From Botryosphaeria dothidea (lineage: Eukaryota > Ascomycota > Dothideomycetes > Botryosphaeriales > Botryosphaeriaceae), in NCBI GenBank assembly GCA_011503125.2, contig WWBZ02000040.1, positions 3,596,001 through 3,660,000 of the forward strand: a DNA stretch of 64,000 nucleotides, given 5' to 3'. A program made the translations under genes and the position numbers. Under the pieces are notes generated by a model. The model had not been told where the DNA came from and searched no databases. It saw only the letters and a list, made by a program, of their open reading frames with translations. Below, in pieces: positions 22,787 through 34,703 of this stretch (its first letter is position 1; each line of letters opens with the position of its first letter).

Positions 22787-23582
22787 CTATTTGATGTCGG
22801 CGCTGTTCACGATGGTGGCGAAAGCATCTCCCAGCTCAGCCAAGACCCACTACAAGGCGCAAAAACACATTAGCATTCAGAGCCAAAAACAAACCTCACC
22901 AGGAGCGCCTCTCATAGATACCCCCAGAAAACGAACAAAAGAAACAGGTGGAGGAGTTGGGGTTTCCATTTTTCGGGCGAAAAAGAGGAAGAAGGGGCAA
23001 CAATGTAGACCGAAGGGAAAAAAAAACGTAATGATCACAAATAACACTCACCTTCGTAACCTCCTCCCCACTGCCCCCAGGGATGTCCCTATCCCCCACC
23101 GCATCCCCCACCACCACGACCTCCAACCCGCGCTGGCTCGCCTCCCTCGCCGTCGTGCTCACGCACACGTGCGCCATGTACCCGACCAGCACCACCACCT
23201 TCTTCCCCGTCCCCTTCACAAAATCCCCCAGCCCCGTCTCCGCGAACGCCCCCGGGTGCTGCTTCGAAATCAGCACCTCCTTGCCGCCGCTCTCCGCCGT
23301 GCTGCGCGGCGCCAGCTCGCCGAACTCCTCGGCCAGCGGCGTGCCCGGCGTGAAGACGGGCGTGCCTTCGGGCACGCTGTGGACGACGTGCGCGATGTGG
23401 CCGGAGGCGGCGCGGTACCGCTCGAGGAGGGCGCCGATGTTGGCGCGGGAAGACGCGACCTGCTTGACGGCGAGGGCGCCGGAGGCGTATTCGTTCTGGG
23501 CGTCGATGATGACGAGGGTCGAGTTGGAGGGGGTGGCGACGGTGGGCGGGATGCCGGCGAGGTCGCGGAAGGATTTGGCCAT
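22787..23582 (-). CDS. Isochorismatase-family cysteine hydrolase
   Basis: Small alpha/beta hydrolase of the isochorismatase/nicotinamidase superfamily, probably cytosolic; substrate unknown. Minus-strand exons are 23582-23052 and 22849-22787 (197 residues) around a 202-bp intron. The second exon of 21 codons restores the conserved C-terminal helix (Leu-Gly-Asp-Ala-Phe-Ala). The catalytic triad is visible as Asp27 (Ile-Ile-Asp-Ala-Gln-Asn), Lys107 and Cys140 (Ala-His-Val-Cys-Val-Ser-Thr-Thr). I start at 23582, just before the core fold; the upstream extension of the frame is basic and non-homologous. Reading through the intron would replace the last helix with unrelated residues. It is convergent with the HET-tail gene, with 183 bp between stops. 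Confidence 0.92.
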
Positions 23583-24851
23583 TTTCCTTGATGCTCTTGT
23601 TTTTTTTTTTTGTGTGTGATGGTCTCGGTGGAGGAAGGAGGATGGTTGAGGATCGAGGTTGGATTTAGAGGGAGTGTGGGAGAAAGAAAAGCAAATGGGA
23701 GAGACGTGGCGGTTTATAAGTATTTTTGTGGGATGCCGTCTACTGAGCTTAGCCTTTCGCGCTATTTCCAAGGCCCTTGTTTTGACGTCTTGCCCCGGAC
23801 GTCTTGTGTAGTTCGTTTCCCATTTTACCCCGCGGCGGGGCACTAGTGGGATGCGGCCGTCACAATTGCTAAGCAGACCGTAAGAGCCTTGGCCGGCGGA
23901 TTAGTTATCGAAACAATCCACCAGTAGATGTCGAATTGAGATCGTCTCGGGATACGGACAAGTTCTTTCGGATCTGTGTAATTTCTGCTGTTGTTCATGC
24001 GCATAAGAATGCCTGTAGTTTTTTCCCGAGATCGGCGAGTCGCAGATAGAAACTCATCGATAAACTTTTGTACAGCGGATCTACCCACCCCCGAGAAAGC
24101 TCCAGGTCGGAAGCTCAAGAATATAAGCACGTCACATTCGCTGCAAAGGTATTCCCAAGCTCCAGTACCCACCTGGAGAGTATCAAAGGAGAATTGGGGA
24201 GAGCGGAGCCGCTTCGTCCAGCCGAGAGAGCATGTTCAATACAGTGGCGTTTGGCCAAGCGACGGCGAGCCAACGAATCAGACACAATTGCGCCGAAGGC
24301 TTTGACTATCACAAGTAGAAACACTCCCGTGGTAGATTGCGTTAGAATAAGCTAGAATGTTTGATCGCATTTCCAACGCCACGTGCACTCTAGCCGTGGT
24401 CGTCGTACAGCACCTTAGCGTCTGCACGACGAAGCGATGCGGAAAATTCAACCTTCAATCTTGTTCAATTGGATTAGGTAGGTGGGTGGTATATTTTTGG
24501 GATGGGATGCGAAGGACATCAAGGGCCATCTTTCTTTTCGTGATTCGTGTTCTAACGGATATTTTCTTTAGTGTGGTGAAGGGCAGAGGAAGAAGACATT
24601 ATGAACTTGCGCAAAAAGCAACAGTAGAACAAAGATTACGTTGTGGAGAAGAGGAGCAATAAGGTTGAGCAGCAATCGCTGAGGTGAAGATGAGAAAACA
24701 GGGGCAAGGGGAAAGAAGAGAATATGGAAAAGGACAATCCTCCAGTCTGTTAATACAAAGGCCGTCGCCCACTGAGCAGGTGACCCATATGTCATGGACA
24801 CCAACTTCAGGAATCCACACTTTTCTGATGTGCTTCAACTTCGCACACGCT
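23583..24851. other. Intergenic region, no supported gene
   Basis: Upstream of the isochorismatase gene and downstream of the OSBP gene. A minus-strand frame of about 109 codons (23843-24172) is richer in plausible protein sequence than its surroundings but has no ATG context or family match that I recognise. No repeat or RNA gene found. Confidence 0.4.
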
Positions 24852-27800
24852 TTAGAAAATATCTTCGCATCCTTCCCAACCACCCTCGCCCTTGGCGACC
24901 TTGTCCCTCATCTTCCAATAATCGCCGTTGAACTTCCAGTACTCCTCGCCGGTAACCTCGTCAACTGCCTTTGTGAACCAATGCGGGTGGAACTCTTCCC
25001 CATGCTCCTCACGCTCTCGCCTCTTCGCACGCTGCTTCTCCTCGACGCGATTCTTCTCCGTGGCGGCTAAATCGTATTCGCCGTCCTCCATCGCACGTTG
25101 ATCAGGCCTAAGGCGGGTATCGGTAGGTGCAAGAACGGGCTTTAAGCGCTCCGGCAGGGCATTGAGGGTGAGAACAAACGGCGTAAGGTTGAAGGGAATT
25201 CCGGTTGGACGTTCATGACACTGCCAAACCAGGGTTGCCTGCTTGTCCTTACCAGCGATGTTATCCGAGTCCTCGTAGCCGGGAGTCAAGCGAGCGTAGA
25301 TCTTATCGTTCCAACGACCGCCCATACTCCAGCGGGTCTGACCATCAGCACCGACGACCTTTCCTGCGACCTGGTAGGCCGAAGATGCCTTCCATCCACG
25401 AGGCTTGAAATCCAAAAGACAGGTTTCACCGGTAGTGTGATTCTTGACCTCCATCAAACCGTAGTTGTCAACGGTGGGGTTTCCAGTAATGATGCCGATA
25501 ACAGACGACGTGACCTTCTTCCATGTATACAGCTCCTCGCCACCAGAAGCAGGGCGCAGACGAAGGAACCAGGTGCCGAGCGGGTTGATGTCGAAAGATT
25601 TGCCGTAGAACTTGGACTTGACAGCCGATTCACCCTAAAGCAAATGTTAGCATAAGACAATAGAAGGACGGAAGAGCATTCTTGCTTACATAGTAATCCC
25701 ACTTGGCCGACTCTGCCCATGCAGCACCGATCGGCGGGTGGTGGCTGACTTGCTCAACGAAGAACCGGAAGCCCTTATCCGGCCGGCAGTACTCGAAAGT
25801 CTCACCCAGGAGCGGGTTGAACGGTTTGGCAACACGGCCAATAGTCGAGGCGTATTCACTCGCCGCAAATGCAGCCACGTAAACCATACGTTCGCAGGAA
25901 TCATGACGCTCCGCGGCAGTGTCGAGCAATTCGACGTATTCCATGTCTTCGGCGACACGCTGCAGGAGGGAAGTAGGCTCGTTAAACGATACGGGTAAGG
26001 TCATCTTCGTCATATCCTTTCCAATCATAGATTTCAAAATGCCCTGAAAGTTGTCAGCAAACACGATCGAGGCCGATTCAGAAAGAATAGCATACCCATA
26101 GCGAAATCTTGGGACGGTTGTCTTCATCCATCGTCAGGCGCGTGCGCACAGGATCTTCATAGCCTTTGAAGGATGGTACGATCTCTGCCGCCTTGGCTTC
26201 CCTTAGGTCCATGGCGGGTGGTTTCTCTTCCGTCTCTAGCGGCAGCGGAGAAGTAACGGGCAGCTCCTCCACTATCTCCACCTCACCTTCCTGAATAGCA
26301 TCGAAAAACTCCTCGTCATCCGATTCTGAATCCGAAAGCTCCGCAAGCTCTGCAAGAGTTGGCTTGGTACTATCTTTGCGAGGAGCAGCCGTTTCATCGA
26401 CCTCTACAGGCTCATCCACCTCATGAATAGCCGCAGTCTCAGCAATAGCGTGCTTGGCCTGAGTAGTCTCTCCACTATGGAGGCCTTGTAAGGCATCGCG
26501 GAGTGCCTTCTTCGTCCTCTTCCGCTTGTCCTCGGATTCTCCGATCCGATTCTCGAGCTCTTCTTGCTCCTTCGCGACCTTGGCCATGCTTTCTTCCCAC
26601 ATCCGACGAACGTTGGCTTCTCTATCGAGTCTGTACTGCCAATACGCATCACGATCACGCGCAATGCGGAACAAGTCGCCCACCAATCCTTTGAGACTGC
26701 TAACAGCTCCCTCGTAGGATGTGATCGCCTGAACTGCTGTAGGATCCGAAATGGTCATGGATGGATTCTTCGCCTTTTCCGCCTGTAGCGCAGCGGAAAC
26801 TTGCGCAAGAAGGTCGAGCTGTAATTTCACCGATTGGGCAGTGATGTTGAACGCATCCTTGCTGACGGGCTGCGCTTTGTCGCTGCTCACATCATCGCCA
26901 TAATCGTCTTCGTCATCCAGGTCGCCAATTGACTTGCCGGTACGGCTCTCGAACCTGCTAACCTCCTCGCCCCCTAAGCTGGCGTCGTAAGTGCTGTTTC
27001 CAAGGTCGTCGTCTTCGCCTGTGCTCGCGCCGGTGCGCGATCCAGCCGGTGGAACCAAAGCGCCACTACCAGCAGGGCTGAACACCGAGTTCCTGCCGTT
27101 CGGTCTCGAACTTGCAGTGCTGCCCGTGTCGCCTTCCTTAGTAGCCTGGTCGACCTTGGCTTGGCGGAGTGCTTCCGTTTCACGGGTCTGCCGCTTCTCT
27201 TCTTCGCGTGCCTCGTCCTTGCTCCATTGGATGGCGTTATTCAAGGCCCAGAACCAACGCTTGGCTTCAACCTGGTGATTCGCTTTCAAATGGTACTTGA
27301 CTGAGGATTTGCCATGGATTTCAAAGCGTAGCTTGTCCTGAGGGTCCATGTGAAGTTTCGCAATCCTCATATTAATAGCACCACGGCACGCGGATCCAAT
27401 ATCGTCTATATTCATTAGCGAGAATATCACACATGTTCGTGAAATTTCTTATGCTTACCTTGGTGCTTGTAGTAACTCAACACGCCATCTTCCAAGACGA
27501 ACCATCTCAGCTTGTAGCCACCTGTGTAATTTGTCCACTTCTTGAGATAGCCCTTCATCTCGCGGCTCTCCTTCGAACCCAAGGCAACCTCAGCCGCCGC
27601 TGGTCCGGAAGCTTGTGCAGCTGCACCAAGGATAGTCTTCTCCTGGATACCGCGCTGAGCAGCAGCAGCGGCCGGGGATTTTTTCAAGATGGCCTTAGTC
27701 TTGTCATCCTTCGTGACTTCATGGGGCAGCTTACCCTTCCTGTCTCGCCGGAAGGGATCTGCGCCATTCAGAAGCAGGAGCTGGCACAATTGGGTATCCT

Positions 27801-28854
27801 TTTTCCTCGCGGCCTCGTGAAGCAGGGTGCCACCGGTCTCGACCGTCGAAGGGTCGGTCGCAAGCTCAGGGCCGTTGACATCCAGTGTCGTCTGGACACG
27901 AGAGTCCGTCAATACGGCCTCCAATCCTTTGTAATCCCCCTTCAGAGCCAGCTCCTGGATCTTCTTGACGTTTGTATCGATAAAGATAGATCTGGTCAGC
28001 TGTAGCTGCTGGAAGATGTCGGGTGTGCGGGCAAGGTCGAGCGGAGTCTGGCCTTGGTAGTTGGTCAAGGAGTCATTGATGCCATTTTGGTCCAGCAACA
28101 TTCGCACGACCGGCGCACGACCTAACTGAGCAGCTAGATGGAGAGGGGTGTTGCCATCCTTGTCCCTCCCGTTCAGATCAATGCCTGCACCTACGTTGGA
28201 AAGAATGAACTCAATAACAGGCAGCTCGGCGCATTGGATAGCCAGGTGCAATATTGTGGTTCCCTCCAAGCGCACGCCCGACAAGGAAGCAATCGACGAG
28301 GTGCTCTGCCTTGCGCCGCCCTGTGTCGAGGCCTCCTCCCGTATCGCCTTGGAAATGGCAGCCGTGTCACCATTGCGCAAGGCTTCAAAAATGCGAAACA
28401 AGCGCACAGACTGCTCAATGGATGCCGCTTTTGCGGTGGGAGAGGAGGGCGATGGCGAGGCGTAGGGCGGCGACAAGGCCTCGGACGAGGTGGCGTTGGA
28501 GTTGGACATGGTGGTGGACAAGTGCGGACGGTGACGTGGGCCGTGAATGCTCGTTCGCGAAGCGTGCACGGAGGAGGGCGGAGGCGAGGTTATGGAGGCC
28601 TGCGACGAGGCCGAGTTGGAGGCTTGGTTGTCTTCGTCGGAGGTTACGGCAGCATCCTGCTTGGACGAGACGCGCTGCAAGAGCGACCTCACCGAGGATT
28701 TGTTCCTCTTGTGGGAGCTAGTACTGAGGTGATGTCAGACGTCAGCGGCTTTGGCAGGTCGGGCTTGCGGGGGGCTTGGGAGTGAGGCGTCCCCGCGTGG
28801 ATGTTGCACAGCGCACATCGGGCGACAATGGGCGGGCGGACGTTACCTCTCCAT
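24852..28854 (-). CDS. OSH1: Oxysterol-binding protein, Osh1/Osh2 type (ankyrin-PH-FFAT-ORD)
   Basis: Lipid transfer protein that moves sterol or phosphoinositide at ER contact sites. Minus-strand exons are 28854-28847, 28723-27459, 27405-26096, 26043-25690 and 25634-24852, giving 1239 residues. The first coding exon has only 8 nt (Met-Glu plus two bases of the next codon) and is needed because the second exon has no in-frame ATG near its start. Order of parts: Ser-rich leader, ankyrin repeats (about 115-330), PH domain split by the 53-bp second intron (about 390-490), coiled/acidic linker, FFAT-like motif near residue 793 (Glu-Phe-Phe-Asp-Ala followed by Ile-Gln, so position 7 deviates from the usual Glu), and the sterol-binding domain with Glu-Gln-Val-Ser-His-His-Pro-Pro near residue 960. 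The ortholog choice between Osh1 and Osh2 is open. Confidence 0.93.
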
Positions 28855-29497
28855 GGCCAACGTAAGGATTCAGGGCGCAGCGGCGGCGGGACAAGAATGC
28901 GGCGACAGGGGTAGCGGGAGTGCGGATGGCGTAGCGCGAGGCTATTTCTCGTCTGCAGCGCGCATCAATCTGGGGCAGCTGGAGGCCCGCAGTCTGTGTT
29001 TGCAAGCAGAGCGAGGGAAGCCGCACACGCAGAGCAGGAGTTGTACACGCTCGCGGTGGTGATTTAGGGAGCACGCACGCACGCTCGCTGCGGCGTCTTG
29101 CACTGGGCACCCGCGGGGAGTAGCCACTGCGTCAGCGACAGGGGTCTGCGCCCACGAGAGCTTGCCCGTACGCGGCTAGAGCAATTGGGATTGCCACAAG
29201 TGAGACGAGCGAGAATGCGCCGCAGGGTCAGCACCGCGAATCATCAGCCCCGGCGTTGAACCTCGTCCCCCGCCTATCGCCGGCCGCCGACTACCTATTG
29301 AGGCTGGATCCATGGCACCATCTGCTGCTGTGAACGCCTCCATTCCCATAAAAGCACGGCGCCCTTGCCGTCAGTGCCTTATCTTTCTTGATTCATCCTG
29401 CTCCGAGCCTGCCTCCCAATGCGGCGTTAGTCTATACATATCCTAGTAATACACCTGTAACCCGCTCTGGCCCGACCCTCTAGTCCCACCTGCTCGT
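28855..29497. other. Upstream region of the OSBP gene
   Basis: Lies between the OSBP start and the ATP12 stop codon, both on the minus strand, so it should hold the OSBP promoter and 5' leader and the ATP12 3' flank. CpG-rich near 28860-29250. No gene or repeat recognised. Confidence 0.45.
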
Positions 29498-30650
29498 CTA
29501 CCCGTTTACCAACAGCACCACGCTGCCAAGCTGCCGCCGCAGGTCCTCCTTATCCACATCATGCGTGTCCTCAACTTCTCCCCACATGCCCGTTTGCCAG
29601 CTCACTTCCAGGCTGCTAGCCTCTGCCGCCTCTTCTATGCCAAACCGACTCTCAACTGGCTGATTCTCGCGGATATGAGCGAACATGGGGCTCCACTCCG
29701 CCAAGAGGCGTGATGCTACAAGCAAGCTCTTGCTCGCAAGGACGCCACGTTCCACGCCGGCGAGTTCCCACGCCGGCAATGACGAGAGCCATCCCCTCAC
29801 AACCTCGACAGTGCTCGGCGGCTGTGGCACGGGGAGGATGCTGTCAGGCTCCAGGATAGGTTTAATCTCTACGCCTGGCCAAAGCTTCGTTGTAAGGAAG
29901 TTGATGACGGGCTGTGCCGTTCGTATCTGGACCTGGCGCAGCGTTTCTGTGTCGTCACTCGGATCCCTGACATCGTGAATGCTCTTCTCGGGAGCCCAGC
30001 AAAGCAGTGTATCAGTGGTCAGGTAGTTCATCAACATCTTCACGATGCCGTCCCTGATGCTCGAATCACCGGCGGCATCTCCAGCCTGGATATCAACGGC
30101 GCGCGATGTCAACGAGGTCAGAGGAATGTAGTGTTGCTTGAGTGCCTGTTGCGCATTCAGCAGAAGATCCCACTCCAGCGCAATGGCAGCGGCGAGCTGC
30201 TTCTTGTCCTGAGGAATTGTAATAATGTTTTTCGAGGCCGTCCGCACGGGTCGCGAATCAAGAAAAACCTGGTGGCCGTCTGAGATGCCAATTGTCAGCC
30301 ATTGCCGCTGATGAGATGGTTGGCAGTTGCCTACCTGCTGTCTGTTTGACGTGGACGTCGCGCCAGAAGCGCTTCTGCAGGGCGCTTGCAGGCCTGGATG
30401 GGTTCGCCTTTGCATTGCGACTTTGCTGGAAAAGCTCGGCCTGCTGGCGCTTTCGCGCAAGGCGGTCCTCTGTGGTTGATGCAGCTGGCTTCGGCGGGTC
30501 AGGCGGGGGGCCTGGAGCGGTGGGGTGCGGCAGCGGAGTTGCGGTCTTGGGGGGCGACGTGTGCAGACAGCGGCAGGCCGCGGCGTAGCGCGCCGAGGGG
30601 CTGAGGATGCGCGAGCTCGCCCTGACGGCAATGGTGGGGAGGGGCGGCAT
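29498..30650 (-). CDS. ATP12: Mitochondrial F1-ATPase assembly chaperone Atp12
   Basis: Atp12 binds the F1 alpha subunit in the mitochondrial matrix during ATP synthase assembly. Minus-strand exons are 30650-30335 and 30279-29498 around a 55-bp intron, giving 365 residues. The ATG at 30650 opens an Arg/Ser/Ala-rich presequence of about 30 residues fit for matrix import, followed by a Pro-rich spacer. The conserved domain begins at the Phe-Trp-Arg-Asp-Val-His-Val segment and continues across the splice (Asp-Gly-His-Gln-Val-x-Leu-Asp-Ser-Arg-Pro-Val-Arg-Thr), then the Ala-Ile-Ala-Leu-Glu-Trp-Asp helix and the Leu-Cys-Trp-Ala segment. No lesion seen. Divergent from the Zn2Cys6 regulator. Confidence 0.94.
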
Positions 30651-31270
30651 GGTTGGAGATGGTGGCGGGGGTTGGGTGGTGATGTTTGGACGGGCGGACC
30701 AGCGATGGAAATTCTATGGAGATGGCCTGTGCATGGATCAGAGGATCAGCCCTGGAGTCGGGTTGCCGCTTGCAGGCTGCAGGATGTGGAGGAGAGGCCG
30801 CGGGCCCGGGGCGATCACGCAGCGCGAACGCTAGGCCGGCTCGGGAGGCGTGAGCCAGGCCTTCTCCGCTTGTTGGCCGTGAGGCTGGACGTGACCACCG
30901 CCAATGGCCAGCGCAAACCTCCGCGCCTCTGCCCTCTACCACTTGCCAGGCACCATGCCTTTCCCAGCTTCCAGCCCCCAAGCTGTGCCCTCGAACTTTG
31001 CTGCCGCTACGCATACGCATACCGACTGCGGGTGCTACGCGAGAGATAATTAGCTGCCCCAATCCACGCGCGCCGCCGTCCAGACGCCCGCCATTGCGTC
31101 CACAGCTCCCGGACCGCTTCACCCGGGCAGCCTGCGCGTGGCACTACTAAACCTGCCAGGAGTCGCACCTGCCCGTCCTCTTGAGCCGTGGATCTACTCG
31201 CCCGCGGCCTGATGCCGTTGCGGCGCTGAAGCATTCAACAAACCGAGTTCCAGGACCCTTCCCTCCCCGC
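30651..31270. promoter_or_regulatory. Shared divergent upstream region of ATP12 and the Zn2Cys6 regulator
   Basis: A GC-rich 620-bp gap between two divergent ATGs. It must hold both promoters and leaders. Open frames across it are continuations of the flanking exons or CpG-driven shadows. No clear TATA box. Confidence 0.45.
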
Positions 31271-34200
31271 ATGGCCGCCATGGCTTCTGACCCATCAGCC
31301 GGTCAAGCGCTGCCGCAGCCGAAGGCCATCCGTTTCGTCACTAACAACGATGGACCCTACGCGAAGAGAAGGAGGATAAATTCGGCCTGTCTAACCTGCC
31401 GCCGCCGCAAGACACGCTGTTCTGGCGAGCGCCCCGCCTGCGAAACCTGCGTGAAGAACAACCATACCTGCGGGGGTTACGGGCCCGACGACCTTGGCAA
31501 GGATAGCTCAGCTTCCAGCGCGGCTGGCGACCACCCCGAAAGACGGGCAAGTGTCGCATCAAACTCTGACAAGCGAGCGTCGCTCTCCTCGCCTCATGTG
31601 CCTCAGCAAAAGCAGCAACAGCAGCAACAGCAGCCGCCGCCGCCACGGCCGCGACAACAACTCGAATATGCAGGAATACCACGCCCATCCTTGAGCCAGG
31701 GAGCATCCACCGACTCCGCCGTTATAGATCCCGCTCTGGATGCCAGCACAAGTGGTCCTGCAAGCGCTGGTGCGGACGATGCGAGTCAGTCCTCAAGTAT
31801 ATTGCTCCCTCCAAAGACTCCGGTTTCACATCCGCTAACAAACGATAAGGTCGTTTTTCCTTTAGCCTGAGCATTCGGAATCGCATGCCGTATTTCCGCT
31901 ACTTCGGCCCGACGGCGATCATGCCTGGATTCAAACAGATGGTGGTCAAGGTAAAGAACGACCGGCACAGCACTGCGGGAACATCAACAACTGATGGTGA
32001 GTGCATCTCCTCCGATCTCAAGTCTCTCTATTCATGGAAATGTCAAGGTCCCCTACAATCTCCCTCTGCTACCGCGGATTCGCTCGGCCGCGTGACCTCG
32101 CAGCAATCTACCGCCGAAAACGCCGCTCCCGTCGAGATTCCCATATACGATGCCTCCTCGGTCCCTCCACCGCCGCTAATCACGCACTTGTGCAAGACGT
32201 TTTTCACCCACCTTGGCTGCAACTTTCCTTTCTTGCAAGAAGAACGGTTCATGCGTGACCTGGAAGAGAAGCAAGTCGATGCCATCTTGGTCGACTCAGT
32301 CTGCGCGCTAGCCGCCCGCTTCTCCACTGACCCGTTGCTGGCTGGGCCGCGTCAGTCTGAAGGGGATGCGGAACAAGCAAAAACGCCTCCATCAGAATAT
32401 GGCAACCTCTTCGCCCAGCGGGCTAAGTCTGCCATTGCCGATACATTTGCATGTCCTAGTGTTGCTGTCGTGCAAGCCGCGCTGCTGCTTGCTTACGATG
32501 AGTTCGGTGCCAGCCGTGATTCTGGTCTATGGATGTATCTCGGAATCGCAATTAGGATGGCCCAAGACCTTGGTATGCAGACCCTGCAAGGTTTGAAGTA
32601 CGAAGGACGAGATGGACCGACCCCCGAAACCGTCAAATCTGGATCTTCTTCCCGAAGGAGAGACGATACCCAGCAGGGGCGTAGCACGGCATCATCTCCT
32701 GAAGGGATCGCTCCCAAGTCCGTGGCTGAGCAGAGAGCCGTGGAACGAGAGAGGATCGACACATTTTGGGCTGTCTTTTTCCTTGACCGAGTTGTTTCTT
32801 CTGGAACGGGACGACCTGTCTCTTTGAGGGATAAAGATATCGAAATCTCATTTCCCTCTCTCGACACCGTGGATCCGGCAACTGGCTGGCCGGTGCCATT
32901 CCCGGCATTGATCCGAGTAATACATCTTTACGGCCGTGTTACTGACCTTTTGAACGGCATCAAGGAAGTCATTCACGTCAGCCCGGATGTGATTAAACGA
33001 CTTGGTTCCATGGAAAGCTTATTAACGGATATTTACCAGAACCTCTCATCCCGTTTGCATTTTAACGTTCTTAATTTCCAACATTACCTTAGGAATGGCC
33101 AAGGAACAAACTTCATACTTCTTCATTTTTGGTTTCATACCCTCATAGTTTTGCTTCACCAACCAACTCTTCTCAAGACATTCGAAGGGGGCATTCAACA
33201 GCTTTTGCCCAACAGCCATGAGCTCTCGATGTCTTCTGCAAAAACAATCGCGGACATTCTTGCGTTTGCAGAGTTGGCTGACGCGAAAGCGGGTCTCGGC
33301 AACCCCTTCACCAGGTATGATGCAACGAGCAATATTGCGTCCTGACACTAATATGTATCAGCCAACCAATCTACATTGCCGCCTGCGCCTTTCTCAAGGA
33401 AACTGCCCTGCAATCAGCTTCGTCCAATCCACATTCAAGACAGGGATCTCCTCCGCCCAATAGCCGTGGCCAGGAAAACAGCCGAGAAAGCAGCATGCAA
33501 GATCTTGACAAGAATGGGTTCCGTGGCCGTTCCGACACAAAGGATGGCAGGGGGCAATCAGCGACATCAGACAAGCAAATGGCAAAGCACACACTCCTGG
33601 CTACGGCTGCCAACCAAAACTACCAAAGATGCTTTCGTGCCCTGCAATCACTCGAAACGTACTGGGCGGGCGTCAAGTACATCTTGACTGTCTTAAGCCA
33701 GAAAGCACAAGGCGTTGGCGATCCGCTGCTATATACTAGGGAAGAGATGGAGTGTGCATTAGAAGTTCCACGTCCAGAGCCCTCGTTTGATACACCAGGC
33801 TGGAGACGCAAACTATCCTGGGGTGCATACGTCGGGCCCCAAAATAGTTCTGAGAAGGATCAAGGCCCTGTTGCAGCACTCAAGAGCAGTAGGGGTCCGA
33901 ATTTTGGTATCCCAGGATCACCAATGGCGGATCCGAATTCAGGTAAGGTCTTGACGGTGTCCGAGTGTCCAAAAATGACGACTAACGAGAAAAATCGAGC
34001 AGCTATCGGCTGGTCCCTGACTGGCACCATGAACTCGCCAAGCACCAGCCTTGCCGTCCTGTACCCAACAGACAGTCGAGAAGGGGGAGCGCGTCGTCCG
34101 CAAGACGGTGGCATGAACGCGTCCATCTCGTCAGTGATGGCGCAGGGCCAGACATCGCCACAGCAGCAGCGCAGCCACATGCTTGCGCAGCAGCAACAGC

Positions 34201-34703
34201 CCCTACCCCGCTATCCCAACAACACCCAGATCTTCGCCCAGCCCAACGCCGCCACCGCGCCCAGCAGCATGCAGCCCCCGCCCCCGCCCACCAACGCCTA
34301 CATGTCCGACCCGGCCCTCGTCTCCGACGCCGATCTCCTCCTCAGCCTGCACTCGCCCTACTCCACCGCCTCCTCGCCCGCCGGCGGCCGCGCCGCACTC
34401 CCTACCGCCTCCTCCGCAGCAGCCGTCAACGAGGGGCCCTACCCCAGCCAGGGCTCCCACAACCTCAGCGCCGTCGCCGCCGGCATGCCGCACGCGGGCG
34501 CCGCCGGCCCCATCCCCTTCTCCGATATGTTCGTCGAGAGTACGGATATTGATATTAACTCGCTCAATGAGAGCATGGTCCCCTGGCTCGAGTGGCTGCC
34601 GACCGATATGGCCTTTTACGACCCGTCTACGGGCACGGCGACGGCGGCGGACGGTAGCGTGCACGGGCAGGGGCCGCCGGGGGCGGGGCAGGGTGAGGAT
34701 TAG
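31271..34703 (+). CDS. Zn2Cys6 transcription factor with fungal-specific regulatory domain
   Basis: Nuclear DNA-binding regulator; target genes unknown. Proposed exons are 31271-31796, 31850-31996, 32048-33314, 33362-33942 and 34003-34703, giving 1073 residues. The binuclear zinc cluster is Cys40, 43, 50, 57, 60 and 67 with spacing 2-6-6-2-6. After a Gln/Pro linker comes a conserved Tyr-Phe-Arg-Tyr-Phe-Gly-Pro-Thr-Ala segment and then the Fungal_trans middle region (about 32180-33310). The C-terminal part is Gln/Pro/Ser-rich, as in activation domains. The first intron uses an AAG acceptor and is needed to change frame. The second (51 nt) and fourth (60 nt) introns have good donors but are stop-free multiples of three, so retained forms are also readable; the second is the least certain. 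A second ATG at 31280 is an alternative start. Confidence 0.85.

Noticed and set aside
15461..23582. A secondary-metabolite or nutrient-scavenging cluster (permease, phytase, hydrolase)
   Set aside because: No backbone synthase, cytochrome P450, methyltransferase or pathway regulator nearby, and the genes share no common substrate.
28860..29490. Possible tRNA or small RNA in CpG-rich gaps
   Set aside because: I looked for A/B-box-like words and GGTTCGA-type motifs here and in other gaps; the few near matches (for example near 9979 and 62144) lack a partner box and a cloverleaf.
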